From Actibacterium lipolyticum (GTDB lineage Bacteria; Pseudomonadota; Alphaproteobacteria; Rhodobacterales; Rhodobacteraceae), in NCBI RefSeq assembly GCF_900184935.1, contig NZ_FXYE01000001.1, positions 248,001 to 312,000 of the forward strand: DNA of 64,000 bases, in the 5' to 3' direction. Each line of letters starts with the position of its first letter. The first letter of the stretch is position 1. The position numbers and the translations under genes are program-made. Below the pieces are notes generated by a model. The model was not told the DNA's origin. It was given only the letters and a program-made list of their open reading frames with translations, and searched no databases. Below are positions 1-9,735 of this stretch, piece by piece.

Positions 1-45
1 TTGCCCTTTCCGACCAGTTTCGCATCTTCGACCCCCTTGCGATTC

Positions 46-182
46 TGTAACTTAGGTACACGATACCCTTGGATTTCCCGGAAACAAGGAAAAAGTGTTA
101 CTGAGTTACATATTGTTGGAGAAATTGACGTATTTTGAGCTTTGGGTTGCCGATTATTTCAGCTTCACGTAACTTAGGTACA
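46..182. promoter_or_regulatory. Three HexR-like palindromic operator sites
   Basis: Three 15-bp sites of the same shape lie upstream of the regulator gene: TGTAACTTAGGTACA at 46-60, TGTTACTGAGTTACA at 96-110 and CGTAACTTAGGTACA at 168-182. The first and third share 14 of 15 bases. Outer half-sites TGT..ACA with a 15-bp length resemble the published HexR motif (TGTA-N7-TACA), although the centre differs. The repetition is seen directly; autoregulation is inferred. The third site lies inside the longest reading frame of the regulator, which argues for the downstream start. Confidence 0.6.
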
Positions 183-209
183 CAAGCGGCGCCAAGTAGG
201 AATAATCCT

Positions 210-1145
210 GTGACCAAGACTGACAGCAACCCGGCTCCTAACCAATTGCCCCCAAATAAGGGGAAACCCGGTGTCACCGATGTGATCTCTGCGTTGTCTC
301 ATCATGACGGGCATTTCGCCGCGCAAGAGCAAAAAGTAGCTGACTATGTCAAAGGGCATCTCGAAGAGATTAGTTCAATGACAATCGGCGATCTCGCAAA
401 GAATTGTGGTGTCAGTAAACCCACGGTCATTCGGTTCTGCCGCACGCTGGGCTGCGATGGGTTTCGCGAGTTCAAGCTTCGCCTTGCGCAGAATCTGGCC
501 GTCAGCATCCAATACCTTTCCGCAAATCCTGAACAGTCGGTACTGGGCAGTGACACAGCGTTGGACCAAGTTCTGGGCGCTTTGTTCGCGACTGCCAATG
601 CCATGCGTCAACAGATCGATACCGACGCGCTTGATGAGGCTAAGACTGCAATACTGAATACGCGGCATCTTCTTTTCGCTGGGATTGGCGGCGGATCATC
701 AACTGTCGCCCACGAGGCATCCAACCGGTTCTTTCGGCTTGGCATTCCTTCGTTTGCGGCAAGCGATAGCTATATCCTGCAAATGCGCGCCGCGACCCTA
801 GGGCCCGGAGATGTCCTTTTCCTGATTTCCGCCAGCGGCGAAGCCGATGCAATTGTCGGCGCGGCAGAGATAGCGGCCGGTTATGGCGCGACAACGATCT
901 GCATAACCAAGCCCAACACCCGTTTGGCCAACGTCGCAAAAATCCCGATCGTTGTGGATATCCCGGAAGACAGCGATATCTACAAGCCCACAGCCTCGAG
1001 GTACGCGCATCTTACCTTGATCGACGCTTTGGCGATGTCGGTTGCACAGGACATGTCCAAAGAAACCGTAGAGAACCTACGCCGCATTCGCGCATCCTTG
1101 ACCGCATACCACGGCCGGACGGGGCCACAGCCGTTGGGCGACTAA
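210..1145 (+). CDS. hexR: RpiR-family transcriptional regulator, HexR-like
   Basis: A 311-residue one-domain-plus-one regulator. The N-terminal RpiR helix-turn-helix is visible as SKPTVIRFCRTLG, followed by FREFKLRLAQ. A C-terminal SIS sugar-phosphate-binding domain follows (GIGGGSSTVAHEASNRFF and a later DIPEDSDIYKPTASR stretch). These motifs match the HexR branch, which senses 2-keto-3-deoxy-6-phosphogluconate and controls central sugar catabolism; the ligand here is inferred. The frame opens at a TTG at 135, but GTG at 210 is preferred: it has an AGGA 8 nt upstream, and one of three operator-like palindromes falls between the two starts. The gene is convergent with the acyl carrier protein operon. 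Its presumed sugar-catabolic targets are not in this window. Confidence 0.85.
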   Translation: MTKTDSNPAPNQLPPNKGKPGVTDVISALSHHDGHFAAQEQKVADYVKGHLEEISSMTIGDLAKNCGVSKPTVIRFCRTLGCDGFREFKLRLAQNLAVSIQYLSANPEQSVLGSDTALDQVLGALFATANAMRQQIDTDALDEAKTAILNTRHLLFAGIGGGSSTVAHEASNRFFRLGIPSFAASDSYILQMRAATLGPGDVLFLISASGEADAIVGAAEIAAGYGATTICITKPNTRLANVAKIPIVVDIPEDSDIYKPTASRYAHLTLIDALAMSVAQDMSKETVENLRRIRASLTAYHGRTGPQPLGD

Positions 1146-1167
1146 CGCTTCGGGTTTGAATGCAGGT

Positions 1168-1251
1168 TCAACGGAAGGTGGCGATGCGGATGTTGTTTGT
1201 GCTGCCGATATGTCCGAACGGCACGCCCGACAGGACCACGATCATATCGCC
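1168..1251 (-). pseudogene. C-terminal remnant of pyruvate kinase
   Basis: The minus strand encodes 27 residues beginning GDMIVVLSGVPFG and ending STNNIRIATFR before a TGA. This is the hallmark last strand-loop of pyruvate kinase, where GD-hydrophobic-SG-P..GTTN is conserved. An in-frame TAG lies immediately upstream, and the preceding residues do not resemble the kinase, so the gene is decayed or a fragment was left behind. Its position beside a HexR-like gene is notable because hexR and pyk are neighbours in several proteobacteria. The call rests on a short match made by eye. Confidence 0.5.
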
Positions 1252-1345
1252 CTAAACTGTGCTATCGGTGCTGAGGTCAGACAGTGGCACGCTGGCGATG
1301 ATTGCGGCAAGCGTCATTGCGCTGGGCGATCCGCGACCATGCACG

Positions 1346-1591
1346 TCAGCTGATTCGCCCTTTCAAATACACGACCGCAAGCGCCAGAGTCGCGATTTTC
1401 GGATACTCGCTTTCTGGAATGTCGACGCCGAGCCGTTGGTGAAGCGCCGTGACAAGGTTCAGGAAATCCATCGAGTCGAGTTCAAGATCGTCTTGCAGGT
1501 GATCATCATCGCCGACGTCGTCCGGTTCGATGTCCGGGGCGACTTGGGTCAGTTCTTCCAGAAATGCTTTGCGGATGTCGGCGTCGGTCAT
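1346..1591 (-). CDS. Acyl carrier protein
   Basis: An 81-residue acidic protein with the acyl-carrier fold signature LELDSMDFLNLV. Ser40 of the DSM motif is the expected 4'-phosphopantetheine attachment site. It is the last gene of a four-gene operon, and its ATG overlaps the stop of the E2 gene by four bases (ATGA). It is not next to fatty-acid synthesis genes, so it is unlikely to be the housekeeping AcpP. Its place behind an acyl-CoA ligase and a 2-oxoacid dehydrogenase E1/E2 suggests that it receives an acyl group from one of them. That role is an inference from context. Confidence 0.88.
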   Translation of the reverse strand: MTDADIRKAFLEELTQVAPDIEPDDVGDDDHLQDDLELDSMDFLNLVTALHQRLGVDIPESEYPKIATLALAVVYLKGRIS

Positions 1592-2760
1592 AGGGCCTCC
1601 GGGGTTTGTAGTGCCGCGTCGAGTGCGGCCAGAAATTTGGCACCGCGGCGGCCATCGCTGACACGGTGATCGGCCGACAGGGTGACGGTGACGGTCATGC
1701 GCTGGGCGATCGTGTCACCAATGATCCATGGCCGGGTAACGGGCGCGCCAAAGCCGACAATGGCAACCTGTGGCGGGTAGATCACGGCAGCCATGGCATC
1801 CGCGCCGGTGTCGCCCATCGCCGAGACGGTGATGGTGCCATCGGTCATTTCCGAAGAGCGCAGCCGCCCGCTGCGCGCGCGGGCGACCAGATCCCGCATC
1901 TGTGTCATAAGGGTATTCAGCGGCAGGGTTTCGGCATCATGCAGCGCGGGTGCCACAAGCCCGCCACCACGCAGCGCAACCGCAACACCGGCATGAACAC
2001 TTTTGGCTGGGTGAAAGCCTTCGCCGTTGTAGTGGCCATTCATCTGTGGAACTTGCGAAGCAGCCAAAGCCGTGGCCTTGACGAACAGTGCCCCCATCAA
2101 AAGGCGCGTATCGGGCGTGCGCGTTGCGTTGGTTGCGGCCAGCCAGTCGGTGGCGGCCTGCAAATCGATGGTTTGGCTTAGATAGTAATGCGGGATTTCG
2201 CGTTTTGATCGGGCCATGGCGTTGGCGATGGCAGTGCGCATAGCGGCCATATCAAGCCCGGGCTTGGCGCTGCTTTTTACGGGGGCTTTCTCAAACGGGG
2301 CGCTTTCGACATCCGCCAAAAGAACCGCGCCGCCCGGGCCGGTGCCTGTAAGCGCGGCAAGGTCGATGCCCCGTTCTGCGGCAAGAACCCGTGCGGCAGG
2401 GGACGCGAGCGGTGTTTCGCCAGCCTGCGGCACAACGGTTGGCGCGGGCGCGGTCGGTACTGGGGCAGGGGCCGTCGGCGGGGGAACGTCCGGTTTGGGT
2501 TCTGCTGTGGGTGCAACCTTTTCGCCGGGCGCGCGGATGGTGGCCAAGGGTGCCCCCACTGCAAGTGTGTCCCCGATTTCGGCGTTAAGCGTTTCGACGA
2601 TCCCTTCCTCAAAACACTCGATCTCAATTGCGCCCTTCTGGGTTTCGACGACCGCGACGACATCGCCGCGGGCGACGGTGTCACCCGGATTAATCATCCA
2701 CTCAACCAAGGTGCCCGCTTCCATATCAGCACCAAGCGACGGCATGGCAAAAACAGCCAT
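1588..2760 (-). CDS. 2-oxoacid dehydrogenase E2 acyltransferase
   Basis: A 390-residue dihydrolipoyl acyltransferase. Order of domains: one lipoyl domain (residues 1-80, lipoyl Lys42 in ETQKGAIEI), a proline/alanine-rich linker (80-118), a peripheral-subunit-binding domain (about 119-152) and the catalytic domain (about 170-390) with His365 and Asp369 in HRVSDG. The open frame extends another 88 codons upstream inside the E1 gene, but the ATG at 2760 sits four bases after the E1 stop and begins directly with the lipoyl domain. The lipoyl motif is ETQKG rather than the usual ETDKA. There is no dedicated E3 in this operon; lpd at 31.7-33.0 kb is the only E3 seen. The substrate (pyruvate, a branched-chain oxoacid or acetoin-type) cannot be read from the sequence. 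Confidence 0.9.
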   Translation of the reverse strand: MAVFAMPSLGADMEAGTLVEWMINPGDTVARGDVVAVVETQKGAIEIECFEEGIVETLNAEIGDTLAVGAPLATIRAPGEKVAPTAEPKPDVPPPTAPAPVPTAPAPTVVPQAGETPLASPAARVLAAERGIDLAALTGTGPGGAVLLADVESAPFEKAPVKSSAKPGLDMAAMRTAIANAMARSKREIPHYYLSQTIDLQAATDWLAATNATRTPDTRLLMGALFVKATALAASQVPQMNGHYNGEGFHPAKSVHAGVAVALRGGGLVAPALHDAETLPLNTLMTQMRDLVARARSGRLRSSEMTDGTITVSAMGDTGADAMAAVIYPPQVAIVGFGAPVTRPWIIGDTIAQRMTVTVTLSADHRVSDGRRGAKFLAALDAALQTPEAL

Positions 2761-2764
2761 CGGA

Positions 2765-4765
2765 TTACCCCTTGCCCATCGCGGCACGCGCGGCGGCAAC
2801 GATGGCCGACACCTGCGGGATCGCCGCCTGTTCCAGATGCGCCGCATAGGGGATCGGAACTTCGGCCGAACAGACCCGCCCGATGGGGGCATCCAGCCGC
2901 CAGAACGCGCCTTCGATGATCCGGGCCGATACCTCTGCCGCCAGCGATCCGGTGCGCCACCCTTCGTCCACCACCACGGCGCGACGGGTGCGCGCGACCG
3001 AGGCAAGTATGGTTTCATCATCAAGCGGGCGAAGGCTGCGCAGATCTATCACCTCTGCCTCAATCCCTTCTTTGGCCAGTTCCTCAGCCGCTTCCATCGT
3101 TTTGAACAGCGAACCCCCATAGGTGATCAGGGACACATCCGTGCCCGGCCTTCGGATCGCTGCCTTGTCGATATCGACGGCTCCGGCGTTCGCTGCGATC
3201 TTGCCGGCCATGTTGTAAAGCATGACGTTTTCAAAGATCAGAACCGGGTCGGGATCTTCGAGGGCGGTCAGCAGCATGCCGCGCGCATCCTCAAGCGTTG
3301 CGGGGGCCAGAACGCGAAGCCCCGGTATATGCGCGTACCACCCTTCGAGCGAATGAGAGTGCTGCGCCGCAAGCTGTTTGCCCGCGCCAGTTGCCATGCG
3401 GATCACCACGGGGCAGCCAAATTGACCGCCTGACATGTGGCGGATCGTGGCGGCGGTGTTCAGAATCTGATCCAGCGCGAGCATGGAAAAATTAACTGTC
3501 ATAAGCTCTACGATGGGCCGCAAACCCGCCGCCGCCGCACCGATGCCTGCACCGGTAAACCCGGATTCCGACAGGGGCGTATCGCGGATGCGGTCTTCGC
3601 CAAATTCGGCCATCAAACCTTTGGAAACCGCATAGCATCCACCGTATGCGCCGACGTCCTCGCCCATCAGAAATACGCGGTCGTCTTCTAACATGGCTTC
3701 GCGGATCGCCTGTTTGACGGCCTCGCGGTAGGTGGTTTCGATCATCTCACCCGCTGGTTCGGGCGCGACCGGCGTTGTTGCGCGATCCTCGGCCATGACG
3801 TGCTTTGTCAGGGTTTCGACCGGCTCCCATTCACCTGCTTCGGCAAAGGCGACGGCTTCGGCTATCTCGGCGTCGATCTGGGCAGTCATTTCGGCGATTT
3901 CGGCCTCGTGGATCAGCCCGTTTTCCAGAAGCCATCCCTGAAACCGGACGATCGGCCCTTTTTCGCGCCACTCGGCTATTTCGGCTTTGTCGCGATAAAG
4001 CTGTGCGTCAAACATCGAATGCGGACGAAAACGATAGGTGCGCGCCTCAATCAGATAGGGGCGCCCGGTTTCCCTGATCTTTGCCACAGCGCGGCGGGTG
4101 GCGGATTCGACAGCGACCACATCCATGCCATCGACCACTTCGCTTTCGATACCATAGGCGGCCGCCTTGGCGTGGATGTCGGTCCGCGATTCCGTGCGGG
4201 CCAGCGCGGAGCCCATCGCATAGCCGTTGTTTTCGCAAACCCAAAGCACGGGCAGATCCCAAAGCTCGGCCAGGTTCATTGACTCGTGAAATTCGCCTTC
4301 CGCCACAGCGCCTTCGCCGAAGAAACAGGCGGTGACGTTCTTTTCGCCGGTCATCCGATCCGCCAAACCCAGACCAGCAGCCAGCGGCAGGCCGCCACCG
4401 ACAATCGCATTGCCACCATAGAAATTACTGCCCGCATCAAACAGATGCATGGAGCCGCCGCGCCCGCCGGAACATCCGTTGGCCTTGCCGTACATCTCGG
4501 CCATGATCGGGCCCATGGGGATGCCGCGCGCTAAGGCGTGGCCGTGTTCGCGATAGGTGGCGACGACACGGTCATCCGGCCCAAGAACCGGGATTACGCC
4601 CATCGCCACGGCCTCTTCGCCATCATAAAGATGCAGAAAGCCGCGGATATTTTCGCGCGTGTAAAGTTCGGCGCACTTATCTTCAAAACGGCGGATACGG
4701 ATCATGCCGCGCAGCAAATCATGCACGTGGGTCCGGCTTAGGTGGGGTTTGGTGTCGGCTGTCAT
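2765..4765 (-). CDS. 2-oxoacid dehydrogenase E1, alpha-beta fusion
   Basis: A 666-residue single-chain E1. Residues 1-330 form the alpha part, with the thiamine diphosphate motif [12 protein letters not shown]...CENN spanning 150-180. Residues 340-666 form the beta part ([27 protein letters not shown], then the [11 protein letters not shown] strand). In most bacteria these are separate proteins of about 330 residues, so the fusion is a distinguishing trait. It decarboxylates a 2-oxoacid and passes the acyl group to the E2 lipoyl arm. Its ATG overlaps the upstream ligase stop (ATGA), and E2 starts four bases after its stop, which suggests tight co-translation. The family is clear; the exact substrate is not. 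Confidence 0.92.
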   Translation of the reverse strand: MTADTKPHLSRTHVHDLLRGMIRIRRFEDKCAELYTRENIRGFLHLYDGEEAVAMGVIPVLGPDDRVVATYREHGHALARGIPMGPIMAEMYGKANGCSGGRGGSMHLFDAGSNFYGGNAIVGGGLPLAAGLGLADRMTGEKNVTACFFGEGAVAEGEFHESMNLAELWDLPVLWVCENNGYAMGSALARTESRTDIHAKAAAYGIESEVVDGMDVVAVESATRRAVAKIRETGRPYLIEARTYRFRPHSMFDAQLYRDKAEIAEWREKGPIVRFQGWLLENGLIHEAEIAEMTAQIDAEIAEAVAFAEAGEWEPVETLTKHVMAEDRATTPVAPEPAGEMIETTYREAVKQAIREAMLEDDRVFLMGEDVGAYGGCYAVSKGLMAEFGEDRIRDTPLSESGFTGAGIGAAAAGLRPIVELMTVNFSMLALDQILNTAATIRHMSGGQFGCPVVIRMATGAGKQLAAQHSHSLEGWYAHIPGLRVLAPATLEDARGMLLTALEDPDPVLIFENVMLYNMAGKIAANAGAVDIDKAAIRRPGTDVSLITYGGSLFKTMEAAEELAKEGIEAEVIDLRSLRPLDDETILASVARTRRAVVVDEGWRTGSLAAEVSARIIEGAFWRLDAPIGRVCSAEVPIPYAAHLEQAAIPQVSAIVAAARAAMGKG

Positions 4766-6504
4766 TTTTCGTCCGCCTCTAGCGTGGAAATATCACCTTC
4801 GGGCAGGCCAAGTTCCCGGGCCTTCAGAAGGCGGCGCATGATTTTACCCGAACGGGTTTTGGGGAGCTGCTTGCGAAAGATGATTTCGCGCGGTGCAACG
4901 GCTGCGCCAAGCCGTTTGCGTGCCAAGCCCCGGATATCCCGTTCCAGCGCTTCGGACGGTTCGAAACCGGGGTTTAGGGCAACATAGGCTGTCACCACCT
5001 CGCCAGCGGTTTCATCCGGAAGGCCGATAACAGCGGCTTCGGCAATCGCGTCATGTTCAATAAGCGCGCTTTCCACCTCGAACGGGCCGATAAGATGGCC
5101 CGAGGATTTGATCAGGTCGTCGGCGCGCCCAACGAACCAAAAATACCCGTCCTTGTCCCGCATTGCGAGGTCGCCGGACAGGTACCAGCCGCCGACAAAG
5201 CATTTGTCATATCGGGCCTGTTCGTTGAGATAGGCACGCATCATTGAGGGCCATCCGGGGCGCAGCGCGAGTTCGCCGATTTCGCCCGGCTTACATTCGC
5301 GCACCGCACCGTTTTCCGTGTTCACGATGCCAGCTTCGATGCCGGGCAATGGCTTTCCCATCGAACCCGGCTGGATGTCCATTTCAGGGGTGTTGGCGAT
5401 CATGATGCCGCCTGTTTCGGTCTGCCACCAATTGTCGTGGAACGGCTTGCCGAATACGTCCCTGCTCCAGACCACGCCTTCGGGGTTCAGGGGCTCTCCT
5501 ACGCTGGCAAGAAATCGCAGGTTGCTGAAATCATAGGGCTTTGCAGCGTCCTTGCCCGCCCGCATCAGCATGCGGATGGCGGTGGGTGCCGTGTACCAGA
5601 CCTGCACGGCTTCGTCTTGCAAGATGCCATACCACCGGTCGAGGTCGAACTCCGCCTCGTCGACGATCATGGTTACCCGGTTCACCAAGGGCGCAATGAT
5701 GCCATAGGATGTGCCCGTGACCCAGCCGGGATCAGCGGTACACCAGTAGATATCCCCCGGTTTAAGGTCGAGCGCAAAGCGCCCCGTCGCAGCATGCGCC
5801 ACAACCGCCCCATGGACATGAACCGCGCCCTTTGGCTTGCCCGTCGTGCCCGAGGTGAAGTGGATCAGCGCAATGTCATCGTCCTTCGTCTGTGCTGTTT
5901 CGAACCTGTCTTCGGCGGCATCCATGGCTGGGCGCAAGGCAACGCAGTTTTCAGGCATCGGGCCATCGCTTAGGATCAGCACCAGCTTTAACGAGCCAAT
6001 ATCGTTGCGCCACCCCGCGACCTTCTTGCGGTACAGGGACTCTGTGGTGACAAGAACGTTGCCTTCGCCAATTTCCATCCGCGACTTGATCGGTTCGGGG
6101 CCGAACGCGGCAAACAGCGGGGTGAAAGTCATGCCTGCCTTCAGCGTACCAAGGGCAGCGGCGTAAAGCTCTGGCACCCGCCCAAGCAACGAATAGACGC
6201 GCGCGCCGGGTTTCAGGCCATGTTCGGAAAGCACGTTTGCGAAACGGGCGGCGTCGGCGCAAAGCCCAGCATAGGTGAGGTCCTGCCGATCACCGTCTTT
6301 GCTGATCCAGCGGATCGCGACCTGATCGCCATGGCCCGCCGTGACGTGGCGATCAAGTGCTTCGTGCGCGATGTTAAGCCCGCCGTTCGGCAACCCATCC
6401 AGCATGTCGCGCGCATCTTCCCAGTTGAACTGAGCGCGGACCGCATCTGTCAGATTGGCTGCGCTGCGTGTTGCGTTGTCCTTGGGTATCGTTGGCCAGG
6501 TCAT
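4762..6504 (-). CDS. Acetyl-CoA synthetase-like AMP-forming ligase
   Basis: A 580-residue adenylate-forming enzyme. The phosphate-binding loop is [10 protein letters not shown] at 217-226, a WWQTETGG-type motif follows in the middle, and the C-terminal catalytic lysine lies in [10 protein letters not shown]. It is shorter than classical AcsA (about 650 residues). The start at 6504 is chosen over the longer frame at 6534 because GGGGGA lies 6 nt upstream. It is the first gene of the operon with E1, E2 and acyl carrier protein. It probably activates a short-chain acid, either acetate to acetyl-CoA or an acid passed to the carrier protein; the second option is inferred only from context. Confidence 0.88.
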   Translation of the reverse strand: MTWPTIPKDNATRSAANLTDAVRAQFNWEDARDMLDGLPNGGLNIAHEALDRHVTAGHGDQVAIRWISKDGDRQDLTYAGLCADAARFANVLSEHGLKPGARVYSLLGRVPELYAAALGTLKAGMTFTPLFAAFGPEPIKSRMEIGEGNVLVTTESLYRKKVAGWRNDIGSLKLVLILSDGPMPENCVALRPAMDAAEDRFETAQTKDDDIALIHFTSGTTGKPKGAVHVHGAVVAHAATGRFALDLKPGDIYWCTADPGWVTGTSYGIIAPLVNRVTMIVDEAEFDLDRWYGILQDEAVQVWYTAPTAIRMLMRAGKDAAKPYDFSNLRFLASVGEPLNPEGVVWSRDVFGKPFHDNWWQTETGGIMIANTPEMDIQPGSMGKPLPGIEAGIVNTENGAVRECKPGEIGELALRPGWPSMMRAYLNEQARYDKCFVGGWYLSGDLAMRDKDGYFWFVGRADDLIKSSGHLIGPFEVESALIEHDAIAEAAVIGLPDETAGEVVTAYVALNPGFEPSEALERDIRGLARKRLGAAVAPREIIFRKQLPKTRSGKIMRRLLKARELGLPEGDISTLEADEK

Positions 6505-6633
6505 GATTGCTCCCCCTGTGGTTAGGGTATGCATCCATGGCGCAGGCCACTATGACGTAGGTCAAGAATGCCCGGGGCAGGGCGTCACATGACGACTTCC
6601 CCCCGACCCGCCGGGGCCGAGGGGCAGTCTTAG

Positions 6634-7557
<924 letters not shown>

Positions 7558-7637
7558 TCAACTGATAATCGGCGCGCACTGTCCCAGCCTTTGCCAAAGC
7601 GCGGCAGAGGGGCAGCCAGTGCGGTGACGTTATTGGG

Positions 7638-7660
7638 AAGGCGCCGGCGCGCGGCGCCTT
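7638..7660 (-). other. Intercistronic stem-loop between tctA and kdgD
   Basis: An 8-bp perfect inverted repeat, AAGGCGCC / GGCGCCTT, with a 7-base loop sits in the 128-bp gap between the tctA stop and the kdgD start. No T-run follows it on the minus strand, so it looks more like an mRNA-stabilising or attenuating hairpin than a full terminator. Confidence 0.4.
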
Positions 7661-7667
7661 GGTGGTG

Positions 7668-9197
7668 TTATGTCTGTGCCAAGCTCTTTTTCTTTTTCAG
7701 CCACGGCAAAATTCCCATCAGGTAGATAAAGATGCCGCTTAGAATGATGAAAAACAGGCTGTCCATGTTGGTCAGGAATATCGTCGGATCCCCATCGCTA
7801 AGCGAAAGGCTTCGCCTTAGGTAAAGCTCAAGGTCCGGCCCTAGAATGAATCCAAGAAGAAGAGAGACAACCGGGTACCCTTGGCGGCGCAGGAAATATG
7901 CGAAAAGGCCAAAGATCGCGGCAAGCGCCATTTGGAACACCGAAATCGTCGCGACGTAGCTTCCCATAAGCGCCATGACCGCGATCCCGGCGTAAAGGAT
8001 GCCACGCGGGATCGACACGATCCGGATAAACAGCGGGCCCAGCAGATAAAGCGTTAGCGGAATCAGGAACATCGCGCTGAACAACAGCGATATGAACATC
8101 GGCGCGATCATATCAGCCTGTGTTTCAACCAGCTTTGCGCCCGGCTGAATCCCGTTGATGACCAACACGCCAAGAACGATGGCTGTTGTCGGATCACCAG
8201 GAATGCCGAACATCAGCATCGGTACAAACGCGCCGCCGCACATGCCGTTGTTCGCGGCCTCGGATACGGCGACACCGCGCCTGCTGCCTTCGCCCAGAAT
8301 ATCATCGGGGCGTTCGCTGCGCTTTGCGTCGGCATAGGCAACGAAGGCGGCCATTGATCCGCCAACACCGGGCAAAAGGCCAATCCCGTACCCCGTCAGT
8401 GACGCCTTTAGGTAACCCCACAGTCCGATCTGGCGGACCTCTGCCAGTTTGGGGACAAGATCGCGCCGTTTCATGCTGCGCGCGGCGCGGCGCATCTCTT
8501 CGCCCGAGGGGCCATCGCCGCCGGTTCGCATCTGAACCATCAATTCAGCCAAAGCGAAAACACCGATAATAACGGGCATCATGTCGATGCCCTCAACCAA
8601 GGTGCCGGTGCCATAGTGGAACCGCGGAACGGGCTGCATCACGTCGATTCCGATGGTGGCGATCATCATGCCCAAGACGGTTGTTAGAACAGCCTTTGGA
8701 ACGTCTTCACGCTGCACCAGAACGATGACGATCAGGGCAAACATAACCAGCGCGAATTTCCCGGTGGTGCGGATTAACAGCGTCAATTCGGCCGCCATAG
8801 GCATCAGCGCGATAAGCAGCAACGCCCCAATCGTTCCGCCGATCATCGATCCCAAGGCGGCATGTCCAAGTGCATTCGCGCCGTGGCCCTTTCGCATCAA
8901 TTTGTTCCCATCCAGCGCGGTCATCATCGAAGACGGTGCGCCGGGAATATTGATCGTGACGGCGGTGATCGACCCCGAATACATGCCCGCCATAAAGATG
9001 GAGGCGCACATGATCAGCGCCGGCACCACGTCGATTGAATAGGTCATCGGCAAAAGAAGAGCGACGGCCAGAACGGATGTCAGGCCGGGCACCGATCCAA
9101 AGAAGGTGCCGATCAGAAACCCGCCAATTAAGAAGGCAAGGTTATAGGGTTCCAGCACCTGAAAGACGCCGACGATAAGGTGGTTTGCAAAGTCCAT
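7668..9197 (-). CDS. tctA: Tripartite tricarboxylate transporter, large permease
   Basis: A 509-residue polytopic inner-membrane protein of the TctA family. Hydrophobic segments run almost throughout, with the TctA hallmark near the N-terminus (FGSVPGLTSVLAVALLLP) and a second conserved loop LLPGVGGSMAAFVAY. It forms the transport channel with TctB and takes substrate from periplasmic TctC. The ATG at 9197 overlaps the tctB stop (TGATG); the frame continues upstream within tctB, but the protein should start at MDFANHL. With kdgD downstream, the cargo is probably a sugar diacid such as glucarate, although the family also carries citrate and other carboxylates. Confidence 0.92.
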   Translation of the reverse strand: MDFANHLIVGVFQVLEPYNLAFLIGGFLIGTFFGSVPGLTSVLAVALLLPMTYSIDVVPALIMCASIFMAGMYSGSITAVTINIPGAPSSMMTALDGNKLMRKGHGANALGHAALGSMIGGTIGALLLIALMPMAAELTLLIRTTGKFALVMFALIVIVLVQREDVPKAVLTTVLGMMIATIGIDVMQPVPRFHYGTGTLVEGIDMMPVIIGVFALAELMVQMRTGGDGPSGEEMRRAARSMKRRDLVPKLAEVRQIGLWGYLKASLTGYGIGLLPGVGGSMAAFVAYADAKRSERPDDILGEGSRRGVAVSEAANNGMCGGAFVPMLMFGIPGDPTTAIVLGVLVINGIQPGAKLVETQADMIAPMFISLLFSAMFLIPLTLYLLGPLFIRIVSIPRGILYAGIAVMALMGSYVATISVFQMALAAIFGLFAYFLRRQGYPVVSLLLGFILGPDLELYLRRSLSLSDGDPTIFLTNMDSLFFIILSGIFIYLMGILPWLKKKKSLAQT

Positions 9198-9682
9198 CAA
9201 AATGCCTCCGGCCCAAGTGGAATATGGGCGCCGAATGCTAAGGCGAACAGGGCATAACCAGCCGCTGAAACGGCGACGGCCACTGCTGCCCGAAGGGCGG
9301 GTTGGCCGACGCCGAAGCTGAACAGCCAAAGTACGACCCAGGAAAATGCTGTTGTCGATGCCGCGTAGCCAAGTGGTTTGAACGTCGCGATGAAGGCGAC
9401 GATGGCCACGAAAAGGCCCGCAGTTCTAAGTTGCAGCGCGCGGGTGTCTGCGTCGGCCTGTTGGGCCGGTTCAGATGATGTGTCCAGCTTGCGGATATCG
9501 CGAAGGGCAATCACCGCACACATGGCCAATGACAATAAGACCAGAACGGTCGGCAGGAACTGCGGCCCAACTAAGCCTTCGTCGAACTGGGACCGGATGT
9601 TTAGGACGCCGAAGGCATAGACAACCGTCAATAATGCGATGGCCAGCGGCAGACCGATGGCCTTCAGTCTTTGAACTTGCAC
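9197..9682 (-). CDS. tctB: Tripartite tricarboxylate transporter, small permease
   Basis: A 161-residue membrane protein with about four hydrophobic helices (around residues 10-28, 43-60, 85-125 and 130-150), typical of TctB. GTG at 9682 is preferred as start because GGAGGAAT lies 8 nt upstream; the longer frame to 9739 would overlap the end of tctC. It ends inside the first codon of tctA. TctB proteins diverge strongly, so identity rests on size, helix pattern and position between tctC and tctA. Confidence 0.85.
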   Translation of the reverse strand: MQVQRLKAIGLPLAIALLTVVYAFGVLNIRSQFDEGLVGPQFLPTVLVLLSLAMCAVIALRDIRKLDTSSEPAQQADADTRALQLRTAGLFVAIVAFIATFKPLGYAASTTAFSWVVLWLFSFGVGQPALRAAVAVAVSAAGYALFALAFGAHIPLGPEAF

Positions 9683-9735
9683 TAGGTATTCCTCCCTGCA
9701 AGAAAATGGCCGCAACCGAAGTCGCGGCCAAAAGT

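Noticed and set aside
135-209. TTG start extending the RpiR regulator by 25 codons
   Set aside because: The added residues do not resemble the family, a repeat operator lies inside them, and GTG 210 has a good ribosome site.
2216-3433. 405-residue plus-strand open frame
   Set aside because: It lies antisense to E2 and E1 and its composition is that of a codon shadow; the minus-strand proteins carry clear motifs.
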